A DNA stretch of 64,000 nucleotides from Flavipsychrobacter sp. GTDB taxonomy: Bacteria; Bacteroidota; Bacteroidia; Chitinophagales; Chitinophagaceae. Position numbers and translations under genes: made by a program. Location of the stretch: the NCBI GenBank assembly GCA_016787265.1, contig JAEUVF010000017.1, positions 1-64,000 of the forward strand. The letters are read 5' to 3'. Below the pieces are notes generated by a model that saw only the letters and a list, made by a program, of their open reading frames with translations, did no database searches and was not told the DNA's origin. Of the stretch, positions 42,587 to 50,852 are shown one piece after another; the stretch's first letter is position 1, and each line of letters starts with the position of its first letter.

Positions 42587-43601
42587 GTGTTTTGGTATTT
42601 AAGTATAGGTGAGCATTGAATACGGTTTCTTCTTTTTTGTAAGCAAGTTTGTAATCTGTATATAACAATTCAAGTTGCCTCCGAATATTCGATAAGCCAA
42701 TGTTTTCTTTAATTGGCTCATCCGGGGAACCATCACCCGTTGAATTCTGAACAATAAAATTGAGCTGATCGTTAAAGACTGTTAATCTTATTCGTACAAA
42801 AGGAGCTTCAATGGTTTCCGCACTTCCGTGTTTAAAAGCATTTTCAACCAGGGGAATAAGTAAAAGTGGCGGTATGGGGGTTGATGGCTGTTTTATATCT
42901 ATGTCAAAACTGATAGTGAGTTGCTCATCGTATCGCAGTTTTTCCAATGAAATATAATCCTGTATAATTTGCACTTCCTTTTCAATAGGGATGAGTGGAG
43001 TATTGGTTTCATATAACATGAAACGAAGAATTTTGGATAGTTGCATAACAGAACTCGCTGTTTTGTCCGATTTCTGTAAGGCCAGTGCGTAAATATTATT
43101 CAGGGTATTAAATAAAAAGTGTGGGTTGGTTTGTGATTTAAGGTAATTCAGTTCAGCTGCCTGTTTGGCTAGCTGCAATTGTTTGGCCGTTGACTTCAGT
43201 TTCGTGTACCGGTAGAAATGCCGGATGATGGAAATGTACAGAAATCCTCCGAGGCTATTGGCCATGTGATCACCTAATGACATTGAATTTTCCGGACTTC
43301 CTAGCGGTGTATGGATGCCTATTCCGATGCCTAGATATCGCCACAGACTGGCACCAGCGGTAAAAAGAAAAATGGTTAATAATATAGCCGGTATCGCCTG
43401 TAGAATCCCTTTTCTTATGTAGGGAAACAGGTATTCATAAAACAGAATGGTGACTGCTGTAATGAAACATAACCACCAGGCCTGGTTCCAGAAAATGGCG
43501 GATGCATTTTCCATGTCTTGCGGAATATAAACAAGCCACCTCAGGCAAATGAGCGACAAGGTTATCCAGCCATACAGTTTCCAATTAATTCTTGAAGGCA
43601 A
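42579..43601 (-). CDS. LytS-like sensor histidine kinase (His_kinase family)
   Basis: A 340-residue kinase. About four transmembrane helices occupy residues 10-130, followed by the His_kinase (PF06580) domain with the phospho-His in QTNPHFLFNTLNNIYAL near residue 160 and the N-box IPPLLLIPLVENAFKHG near 252. It would phosphorylate the adjacent LytTR regulator. The signal is unknown. Confidence 0.9.
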   Translation of the reverse strand: MPSRINWKLYGWITLSLICLRWLVYIPQDMENASAIFWNQAWWLCFITAVTILFYEYLFPYIRKGILQAIPAILLTIFLFTAGASLWRYLGIGIGIHTPLGSPENSMSLGDHMANSLGGFLYISIIRHFYRYTKLKSTAKQLQLAKQAAELNYLKSQTNPHFLFNTLNNIYALALQKSDKTASSVMQLSKILRFMLYETNTPLIPIEKEVQIIQDYISLEKLRYDEQLTISFDIDIKQPSTPIPPLLLIPLVENAFKHGSAETIEAPFVRIRLTVFNDQLNFIVQNSTGDGSPDEPIKENIGLSNIRRQLELLYTDYKLAYKKEETVFNAHLYLNTKTHV

Positions 43602-43697
43602 ACCAGTTCAGTTAATGCTTTAAAATAAAGATAAATCTCTTCCCTTTCAATAATTCCGGCTTTAACCTGTTTCCTTGTCTATGAACAACATAGTATG

Positions 43698-43729
43698 GGC
43701 TACCAATGGTTCCATTCGGATTGGTAGCC
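43698..43729. promoter_or_regulatory. Palindrome / hairpin in the intergenic region
   Basis: GGCTACCAAT (43698-43707) and its complement ATTGGTAGCC (43720-43729) flank a 12-base loop. No T-run follows on either strand, so it is not a standard terminator. It lies between the divergent sensor kinase and haloperoxidase genes and could be an operator. Confidence 0.4.
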
Positions 43730-43804
43730 TCCAATCAGTTGTCTGTTGACGCTGTCAATTTTGTGTAAAAGCATACAGTAGGTTAGATGAAAATTAACCT
43801 TCAC

Positions 43805-45142
43805 ATGAAATCATTTTATTTGAGTTTGCTGGGTGTACTACTCTTACCGCTTCCAGCTATTTGTCAGTCTGAAAATCCAGTTGCCAGCTGGCCAACTTTC
43901 TTTATTAAGTCGAATCAGGTAGCTACGGTACCAGTCCTGCCTGCTGGTAAAACGGAACTGCCTGCCGTGCTTAGCAAACAGGCTGCCATGTCACCACAGC
44001 AATTGGCCGATATACAATACTGGAGTGCCGGTGCCCCTGGTTACAGATGGATTAACTGGATCGAGGACTTGTGGTTATCTTCTGATGCTGGCGAAACCGG
44101 TCCTGTTTCATACCTGGTTATGCAGGTTGCTATTTATGATGCTACCATTGTTGCATGGAAAGAAAAGTACAAATACAATCGTGCCCGTCCGGCAGTATTG
44201 GATAAGCGCGTAAAGCGATTTGGTCCTGCATCGGAATCTCCTTCCTATCCCTGCGAAAGTTCGGTAGCAGCAGGGGTTGCGGTTACGGTACTGCGAACCT
44301 ATTATCCTCACCTGGCAGATTCTGCCATGAAACTGGCTGAACGTGTTATGGAGTCGAGAGTGGCAGCGGGACAGGCCTTTCCAAGTGATACAAAAGCAGG
44401 ATTTGAATTGGGTGTAAACATTGCAAAACAGGAGCTGGAGTATGTAAAAGATTTTCCACCGGCAGTTAAATGGGATGGCAAAAGACCAGAAGGAAAACAG
44501 ATCTGGCAGGGCACTCCTATGTTTGCCAATGCGGGATTTTCTAAAACAGTGATGCTAAAGTCGGCTAATCAATTTCGTCCGGGTCCGCCTCCTGATTTTG
44601 CCAAAGACATGGAAGAACTGAAAGCATTTAAACCCGGATTCGGTTCAACTGCCAATGCCTTTTATTTTGCTACTGAATCCTTCTGGTCTGATATAATGGA
44701 GAAGAAAATTTTTGAACACAACCTGCATCTGAATCCGCCAAAAGCAGCCTTGATTTATGCCACTTCTGCAATGGGGATGTACGATGGATTTATTTCCTGC
44801 TGGGATGCGAAATATACCTATTGGGGTACACGTCCGGATCAGTATGATACCAGCTTTAAACCGGTATTGTATTTCTCTCCGCCCTTTCCTGGTTATCCAT
44901 CCGGACATGCAATGGTTGGAAGTGTGATGGCGGAAATTTTATCGCATTTTTTTCCTGCGGATGCTGCCTATTTCCGCAAGCGGGCAATCGATGGAGCAGA
45001 GTCCAGGTTCCAGGGGGGAATTCATTTTCGCACGGATAATGAAGTAGGACTGGAGATGGGAAAGAAAGTGGGGGCATGGATTGTGGAGGAGGTAAGGAAG
45101 AAGGAGGAAGGGAGGAAAGGAGGAATGGAAGAAAGGAAATAG
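43805..45142 (+). CDS. Vanadium-haloperoxidase-like PAP2-superfamily phosphatase
   Basis: About 445 residues from the ATG at 43805, where the signal peptide begins (FYLSLLGVLLLPLPAICQ); an ATG at 43787 is an alternative. PAP2/vanadium-site motifs are KYKYNRARPAV and YWGTRPDQYD, then FPGYPSGHAMVGSVMAEIL, and a late RFQGGIHFRTDNEVG. These bind phosphate or vanadate. The C-terminus (about the last 18 residues, K/E/R/G-rich) is encoded by a purine heptad tract and is probably not native to the fold. Secreted. Confidence 0.8.
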   Translation: MKSFYLSLLGVLLLPLPAICQSENPVASWPTFFIKSNQVATVPVLPAGKTELPAVLSKQAAMSPQQLADIQYWSAGAPGYRWINWIEDLWLSSDAGETGPVSYLVMQVAIYDATIVAWKEKYKYNRARPAVLDKRVKRFGPASESPSYPCESSVAAGVAVTVLRTYYPHLADSAMKLAERVMESRVAAGQAFPSDTKAGFELGVNIAKQELEYVKDFPPAVKWDGKRPEGKQIWQGTPMFANAGFSKTVMLKSANQFRPGPPPDFAKDMEELKAFKPGFGSTANAFYFATESFWSDIMEKKIFEHNLHLNPPKAALIYATSAMGMYDGFISCWDAKYTYWGTRPDQYDTSFKPVLYFSPPFPGYPSGHAMVGSVMAEILSHFFPADAAYFRKRAIDGAESRFQGGIHFRTDNEVGLEMGKKVGAWIVEEVRKKEEGRKGGMEERK

Positions 45143-45193
45143 GAGACGGGGGACGGGAGAAAGGAGACAGGAGACGGGGGACTGGGAACGGGA
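45085..45193 (+). repeat. Purine heptad tract crossing the haloperoxidase stop codon
   Basis: The first half is GGAGGAA-like units (GGAGGAA, GGGAGGA, AAGGAGG, AATGGAA). The second half is regular GGAGACN heptads: GGAGACG, GGGGACG, GGAGAAA, GGAGACA, GGAGACG, GGGGACT, GGGAACG. The first half is translated as the end of the upstream protein. It is followed by the same terminator as the tract at 39,536. Confidence 0.85.
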
Positions 45194-45200
45194 TTTAGGG

Positions 45201-45227
45201 AGACCTGTGGGTAACACAGGTCTTTTG
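45201..45227. terminator. Intrinsic terminator, second copy of the AGACCTGTG hairpin
   Basis: The stem AGACCTGTG / CACAGGTCT, loop GGTAA and the tail TTTTGTAT are base-for-base the same as the copy at 39,578, although the upstream genes are unrelated. It terminates the haloperoxidase transcript. Confidence 0.85.
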
Positions 45228-45230
45228 TAT

Positions 45231-45487
45231 AACCATCTAGTATAGTGAGAATAGAAAACAAATGAGCTTATACTCAGTAGAAGAAAAAAAATAAAGAAAC
45301 TGCCATTGGCTGCATCAATCATCAGTAAACCTGATATAAAAAATGCTACTGGCGTGAATATTCTCCTGAGTAATACTTTCTGTTGAATTAATTTATTCTT
45401 GGATGCGGTGTATAAAAAATATTGCAAGTATTCATCTTCTGATACAGTATAATTAATTGTCACTTTTTTTGATGTCAAACTACTCAA
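45231..45487 (-). pseudogene. YcxB-like protein, 3' end replaced by the repeat tract
   Basis: The minus-strand frame starting at 45487 encodes a plausible N-terminus (TINYTVSEDEYLQYFLYTAS) and two hydrophobic helices (FTPVAFFISGLLMI; FFIFFLLLSISSFVFY), the layout of YcxB-like proteins. The frame then runs into the terminator and the purine tract, read antisense as Pro/Ser/Leu low complexity, and continues opposite the haloperoxidase gene to 44939. The usual soluble C-terminal domain is missing, so the gene looks cut at the repeat. Confidence 0.5.
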
Positions 45488-45578
45488 TTAATCATGAACT
45501 TCAAAATGCCGTGATTTTTTAAATGGATTGCCATTTTAATCCATAAAGATTGCATTTTGCAGTGTAAACGGAATCGAT

Positions 45579-46184
45579 ATGTATACACCTGCAGCTTTTC
45601 GGTTTGAGCATGCCACCGACATGATAAGTTTTATGAAGCAATACAGCTTTGCAACGATCATCACGGTGAAAGATGGGCTGCCTATTGCTACTCATTTGCC
45701 TTTCCAGGTGGTTGAACAGGAGGGTAAACTGTTGCTGAGATCGCATTTTGCTGCTGCAAATGAACAGGCAACAGCAATCACTTCAGCCCCTTCTCTGGTA
45801 ATTTTTTCAGAACCTCATGCGTATATCTCTCCGGCCGAATATGATAAACGCGAGTCGGTGCCTACCTGGAATTATATGGCTGTTCATGCATATGGAACTG
45901 CTACCATTATCAGGGAGGAAAAACAGGTTCTATCCCTGCTGGACGAGATGATTCGGGAAGTTGAACCATCCTACCTGGAACAGTGGAACGGACTTTCTTA
46001 TAAATACCGTAACGGAATGATGAAGGGCATAGTAGCTTTTGAAATACCCGTTACAGATTTACAGGGCAAGAAAAAGTTGAGCCAGAATAAATCAGCTGCA
46101 GAACGCGATCGGATCATCAACAGGCTGGAATCTAAAGGTGATGCAGCTGCGAAGCAACTGGCTCAACATATGCGAATGGGTTAG
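45579..46184 (+). CDS. PaiB-family FMN-binding transcriptional regulator
   Basis: A 201-residue protein of the FMN-binding split-barrel PaiB family: MYTPAAFRFEHATDMISFM at the start, HLPFQV near residue 47, IFSEPHAYISPAEY near 84 and VPTWNYMAVHAYG near 101. It probably binds FMN or heme; the regulator role is by family name only. It is convergent with the TPR gene, overlapping by 4 bp. Confidence 0.88.
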   Translation: MYTPAAFRFEHATDMISFMKQYSFATIITVKDGLPIATHLPFQVVEQEGKLLLRSHFAAANEQATAITSAPSLVIFSEPHAYISPAEYDKRESVPTWNYMAVHAYGTATIIREEKQVLSLLDEMIREVEPSYLEQWNGLSYKYRNGMMKGIVAFEIPVTDLQGKKKLSQNKSAAERDRIINRLESKGDAAAKQLAQHMRMG

Positions 46185-48175
46185 TCGAATAAGGCGGCTA
46201 CAACTCCCTTCCTGCTTACTTTATAATCATCAGATCCTGTAAGCAAACTTTTATTGTTGACCGATTCAATCCCTCCATAGTTGGCGCCAACTTTAATACC
46301 TCCTATTGGTAGCGGATTGATGTTGAGTCCGAGTTTATAGGTATTGCGAATTCCGAAATCACTGAATTCTTTATTGTTGTCAAAGCTGATATAAAATTGT
46401 GATTTGGCTTCGATCTTTAAAATCCTTGCAATTTTATCCTTGATGCCCACGCCTACCAGGATAGTTGACTTGCCTGTTTTAAATTCATGCTCAAATCCTG
46501 CCATCAATGCAGCACCTGCTTCAATCGCATATTTATTGCAATCCGCTTTCACGGAGGCACCTCCCAGGTCTACTTCAATATTCAGCCAGGAGGGACAACT
46601 CATTTGCCATTCGCGATCGGCCTGCACAAGACTGTCAAGATCGGTTGGTCTATAATCCGGAACACAGTCGACCAGTAAATTACTGACCTCTCCTCCCGTA
46701 TACAACAGCATTCCCAAATTCAGGAAATTGAAATATCCCGAAACTGCATTATACACCACGGCCTGGTTAGCGGGTGATGGATCGAGTTGAACAATTGCTA
46801 CAAGTTGATTGATATATGCTTTCCAGCGCAATTGCCCCAGGTCAAAAAGAGGTTTTACCTGACCTCCCAGTTCACCCAACAGCCGATCGGCCAATGGTCT
46901 TTTTTGATTTTCACAACAGGCTATGGCAAATTCCTGCTGTACTTTGATACTGCTGCCGGCAGGCGCTTCCGGACATTCAACTCTTGTAATGGCCTGGCTA
47001 TTCCTGCTGATGATTTCCATCACTAATGCGGTTTCACTTTCCCCATACGGAATCAGGTATTCCGGTGTAAATTCTTTGCCCATTTCTTCCAGCATAGCCT
47101 CTACCAGGTCGAAATATAAACCAGGATAGGCGTCGGCATCCTGGCTGGCAGCTAAATTAACCTGCTGGGCATTGTTCATCCAGAATAACATTTCTGCCTG
47201 GATGCTGGCCGCATAGGTTTGCAATTCGTTTTTTCTTGCTGCCAGTTCTTTGGTGGTGGAAGGGAAAGCTGGTAAAGAAAACTTGCCAAGCGTGATTTCT
47301 TCAAAATAATCTTTTTCACCCGCGCCTTTGTATCTGTTCCGATTGCGTGCAATCGCCCCTACATTGAATTTCTTTCCCATTTTGTAAGCCATGGCCAGGG
47401 TTGATCTTCGTAAGGATACACTTAATTCCTTTTCAAAGTATTGCATCGCTTTATCGTACTCCTTTTTGTAGTAATGAATCATTCCCATGCTATGATTGGC
47501 TTCGGGGTTCAACTCGTCAATTGCCAGGCACTGGTTAAAGTAGTTCATGGCAATTTGCATATCACCAAGGCCCATATAGGCCTGTCCGATGTTGTTTAAT
47601 AGTGTGCTACTGTTAGGGACTTTTTCTAATGCATACATCAATAGCGGAATAGCTTTCTGTTCTACTCCGCACATGGTTAACATGGAAGAAAGATTGTTCA
47701 AACTATTGATTTCATCGGGATCCCTTTTAGTGATTTCCATTAATAACAGCAATCCTTCTTCGGGTTTGTCCTGGTAAAAGGATGCAATCGCTTTATCATC
47801 GATTTGCTCAACAGTAAGCGATTCCACCTGCTGGTTGATTGCTTCAATCTTTGGAGCAGGAATACCCTTTTTTATTTGCTGTATGGATTGTTGCAGACTG
47901 GTGGTAATCTCCTGCCTGTTTGGTGGACGGGAAGGAATGAGGGATAATCTTTTTAAGTCTTTCACGGGAGGTTTTAATTCCATTTCGGGGAAAGCTGCTG
48001 GTGCCAATTGAGAAGCCTGGTTAATCAGTTTTTGCTTGTAGGCTTCCCTTTCTTCGGGAGTCATTTTCAACAATTGGTTTACATCAACAGTGGTTGGAGC
48101 TGGTTTGGATTTATTTGCTTGTCCGTAGCTGCAAATAGAAATCAAGAGCACCAGGAGCAGGCCTGACAATTTCAT
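46181..48175 (-). CDS. Secreted tetratricopeptide-repeat protein
   Basis: About 664 residues from the ATG at 48175, where a signal peptide starts (KLSGLLLVLLISICSYGQ); an upstream start adds seven residues. A helical region is followed by at least three TPR units (about residues 140-270: PEEGLLLLMEITKRDPDEIN; NSSTLLNNIGQAYMGLGDMQ; PEANHSMGMIHYYKKEYDKA). The C-terminal part is beta-rich. Function unknown. Confidence 0.75.
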   Translation of the reverse strand: MKLSGLLLVLLISICSYGQANKSKPAPTTVDVNQLLKMTPEEREAYKQKLINQASQLAPAAFPEMELKPPVKDLKRLSLIPSRPPNRQEITTSLQQSIQQIKKGIPAPKIEAINQQVESLTVEQIDDKAIASFYQDKPEEGLLLLMEITKRDPDEINSLNNLSSMLTMCGVEQKAIPLLMYALEKVPNSSTLLNNIGQAYMGLGDMQIAMNYFNQCLAIDELNPEANHSMGMIHYYKKEYDKAMQYFEKELSVSLRRSTLAMAYKMGKKFNVGAIARNRNRYKGAGEKDYFEEITLGKFSLPAFPSTTKELAARKNELQTYAASIQAEMLFWMNNAQQVNLAASQDADAYPGLYFDLVEAMLEEMGKEFTPEYLIPYGESETALVMEIISRNSQAITRVECPEAPAGSSIKVQQEFAIACCENQKRPLADRLLGELGGQVKPLFDLGQLRWKAYINQLVAIVQLDPSPANQAVVYNAVSGYFNFLNLGMLLYTGGEVSNLLVDCVPDYRPTDLDSLVQADREWQMSCPSWLNIEVDLGGASVKADCNKYAIEAGAALMAGFEHEFKTGKSTILVGVGIKDKIARILKIEAKSQFYISFDNNKEFSDFGIRNTYKLGLNINPLPIGGIKVGANYGGIESVNNKSLLTGSDDYKVSRKGVVAALFD

Positions 48176-48375
48176 GCAATAAGGTTTAGGGTCCAAATAT
48201 CATATCAGCTTCTTTGCAGAGAAGTCCAGACATACATGAACCGTGGATTGTTCTGTATGAAATGAAAAGTAAAAATGGTATTCCGTTTCATGTACGGAAA
48301 AACACAGTTCATAACTGTTCTACTTGCTTCAGCGATGGTGTAAAGTCAAATTTGTCCTTCAAAATGGAAAGCAAT

Positions 48376-49653
48376 ATGAAGCGGGTCGCAATACTATGTA
48401 TATGTTTTGGAATAACGCTTGTCGGCAATTCTCAAACCAGGATACTCAATAAAGTAAAATCAAAAACAACAGCAAAGGTTAACCAGCGTGTTGACCGGCA
48501 TATTGATAACGCTATTGATAAAACGCTCGATGAAATCGAAGCAGGTGGTAAGGATGCTGTACATCCTGCAGATACCACCAAAGAAAAAAAGCAAGATGCA
48601 AACGAGGGATTAAAAACACAGTCCAGGTTTGATTTTATTCCTGGTGAGCAATTGGTTTATTTCAATGATTTCAGTTCTGATCCGGTTGGAGAATTACCGA
48701 TCAACTGGAATACCAATGGTACTGCAGAGGTTGTGACAATAGAAGGGTTTCAAGGGAAATGGGTACAGCTTTTTCAGAATGCTACTTATCTGACAGATAA
48801 TACGGATTCGCTATCGGAGAATTTTACTGTTGAGTTTGATTTGATCCTGAAGCAGACCAATCCCAAAGCGCCCTTTCCGGTGCTTGCTTTTGGTGTACTG
48901 GCATCCGGAAACTATTCGAGCACAGCAAATGAACTCTTAAAGGGATATACTGAAACTTTTGCTACTGAATTGAATATCCAGCCACTTGGAAATAATGATT
49001 CACAATTGCATTTATATACGTTTCAAAATCGATCAAAATACCTGAATACGGATTTGAAGCGCTTTGGAAAGCTACAGGAATATTTCAACCGGGTATTACA
49101 TGTATCAATGCAGGTGCAGAAAGAGCGGTTGCGAATCTGGCTGGATGGCACTAAGCTCTATGATTTGCCAAAAGCGATAGCACCCAATACGACCATCAAT
49201 CAATTCTATTTTGTAGTAAGAAGATATGGTGGTGAAGAAGCTGAAGTAGGGTATGCCGTTGGTAATATCAGGATGGCGAAAGGGCTGCCTGATACCCGTC
49301 ATAAACTGCTGAATGAAGGCAGGTTTTCTACTACCGGAATTTTATTTGAAAAGGGATCCGCACGTATTGAAGAACAAAGTTATGGTGTACTGAAACAGCT
49401 TGCTGAGGTATTAAAAGCGGAAGCTGTTCGAATTAAAATTGTTGGTCACACAGATAGCGACGGCAATGATGCCAGTAATCTGGAGTTGTCAGGAAAAAGA
49501 GCTGCCGCCGTTAAAGCATCCCTGGTGGAAAATTTTGGAATTGATGCATCGCGGATCGAGACCGAAGGAAAAGGAGAAACTGATCCGGTTGGCGATAATC
49601 AATCAAAAGCAGGTCGCGCTCAAAACAGACGGGTTGAATTCATTCGCCTGTAA
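48376..49653 (+). CDS. OmpA-family protein with lectin-like middle domain
   Basis: About 425 residues from the ATG at 48376, where a signal peptide begins (RVAILCICFGITLVGNSQ); the frame is open upstream to 48214 but without signal features. The middle (about 100-290) looks like a concanavalin/LamG-type sandwich (YFNDFSSDPVGELPINW). The C-terminal OmpA domain (about 310-425) has VGHTDSDGNDASNLELSGKR and QNRRVEFIRL, which bind peptidoglycan. Confidence 0.8.
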   Translation: MKRVAILCICFGITLVGNSQTRILNKVKSKTTAKVNQRVDRHIDNAIDKTLDEIEAGGKDAVHPADTTKEKKQDANEGLKTQSRFDFIPGEQLVYFNDFSSDPVGELPINWNTNGTAEVVTIEGFQGKWVQLFQNATYLTDNTDSLSENFTVEFDLILKQTNPKAPFPVLAFGVLASGNYSSTANELLKGYTETFATELNIQPLGNNDSQLHLYTFQNRSKYLNTDLKRFGKLQEYFNRVLHVSMQVQKERLRIWLDGTKLYDLPKAIAPNTTINQFYFVVRRYGGEEAEVGYAVGNIRMAKGLPDTRHKLLNEGRFSTTGILFEKGSARIEEQSYGVLKQLAEVLKAEAVRIKIVGHTDSDGNDASNLELSGKRAAAVKASLVENFGIDASRIETEGKGETDPVGDNQSKAGRAQNRRVEFIRL

Positions 49654-49693
49654 TCGCAGCATTAACTATAATAACAATAAACCTTTCCTAATC

Positions 49694-50512
49694 ATGAAAA
49701 AATTTAATCTATTAATTGCCGGATGCCTGGTGGTTCTTTTATCCGGCTTATTTGCCTTTCAGTCTGCCAGCCGTTTTACAGATGATTTTTTAAAGCAACT
49801 GGGTATCAGCAAAACGGATGCGGACCAAAAAATTGCAGGCAGTTTTCTCTGGGGTTCCCTTGACCAGCAGGGCGTTCGAAATGCCCGCAATATTGCAGTT
49901 GGCAATCGTGCCGCTGTTGCCAGCAGCCTGCTGACATATGTAAAGAAATATGTTGCGAGTCCGGCTTTTATTAAAGAGTACAATGAAATGAGGGAGAAAG
50001 AAAAGCCTCAACTTTTTGTACCTCAAACTCCCGAGGATATGCAAAAAGAAATGATAGCAAATGGAAAAAAAGGAGTTGCCGACATGGAAGCCAGTGTAAA
50101 GAAAGCTGATCCATCCATGAAACCCATGTTTGAAAAAATGCTGGCAGATATTAAAAAACAGCAGGCTATAAATGAGGATCCGAACAATAAACAAATTGCG
50201 GCTTATAGAAAGAATTATCCGCAATTTCAGAAGGATGCAGCCGCAGGGAATGAGCGCCTGCTGAAAGAATGGGAAGCAAAATATCCGGTTAATCATATGC
50301 TGTTTGTAAAAACAAGGCTGCAACAATTTCTGGATGAAACAAATAGCATTGATTTCGATGCGGAACTCACTGAAAAAAGTGGCATTAAATATTTCGTGAA
50401 TAAGGAATATGAGCGCAAGGGAAATCGATGGAAGATGGCATTTCGTGCAGGAAAACCGGTAATTGAAACTGCCAGGAAATTCACCGAACAATGGATGACA
50501 GAAATTAAGTAA
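49694..50512 (+). CDS. Secreted protein of unknown function
   Basis: A 272-residue protein from the ATG at 49694, which begins a signal peptide (KFNLLIAGCLVVLLSGLFAF). The frame stays open upstream into the ompA-like gene, but that part is a shadow. The body is helical and highly charged (many K/E; KMLADIKKQQAINEDPNNKQ), with a conserved-looking end FRAGKPVIETARKFTEQW. It follows the OmpA-family gene by 40 bp, so the two are probably co-expressed. Confidence 0.65.
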   Translation: MKKFNLLIAGCLVVLLSGLFAFQSASRFTDDFLKQLGISKTDADQKIAGSFLWGSLDQQGVRNARNIAVGNRAAVASSLLTYVKKYVASPAFIKEYNEMREKEKPQLFVPQTPEDMQKEMIANGKKGVADMEASVKKADPSMKPMFEKMLADIKKQQAINEDPNNKQIAAYRKNYPQFQKDAAAGNERLLKEWEAKYPVNHMLFVKTRLQQFLDETNSIDFDAELTEKSGIKYFVNKEYERKGNRWKMAFRAGKPVIETARKFTEQWMTEIK

Positions 50513-50852
50513 GGTACAGAAATGAGGAAGGGGGCTAGACAACCCCCTATTTTAACCCCTAAACCCTAAACCGTAGAAAGATTACCAGATTTATTACTGG
50601 TATATTTTTAAGATGTACGCAACATCTGTTTGTTTGTTTAATTGCTTAAATAATGACCAGAAATTGTGCCAAAGCCGAAAAATGTGGAAAAAACTGCTGT
50701 GCTTAGGGGCTGTAAATGAGATTTTTAACAGAAAAACCGGTTGCATTTCTCGTGTACGCGTGAACGTTGGGGACTTTACATTGACCGGATCGTATTTATA
50801 CCAGCAAGCAGTTCGTGTTCTGTCGATAGGGAAGTTTACAGCATGCTTTGGG
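50513..50852. other. Intergenic stretch without a supported gene
   Basis: About 340 bases between two convergent genes. Short open frames lack homology features, coding bias and a plausible start region. A CCTAAACCCTAAACC stretch near 50,557 is only two units long. No terminator with a strong stem was recognised. Confidence 0.5.

Noticed and set aside
50556..50572. Telomere-like CCCTAAA units
   Set aside because: Only two units, in the middle of a chromosome-like region; chance occurrence is enough.
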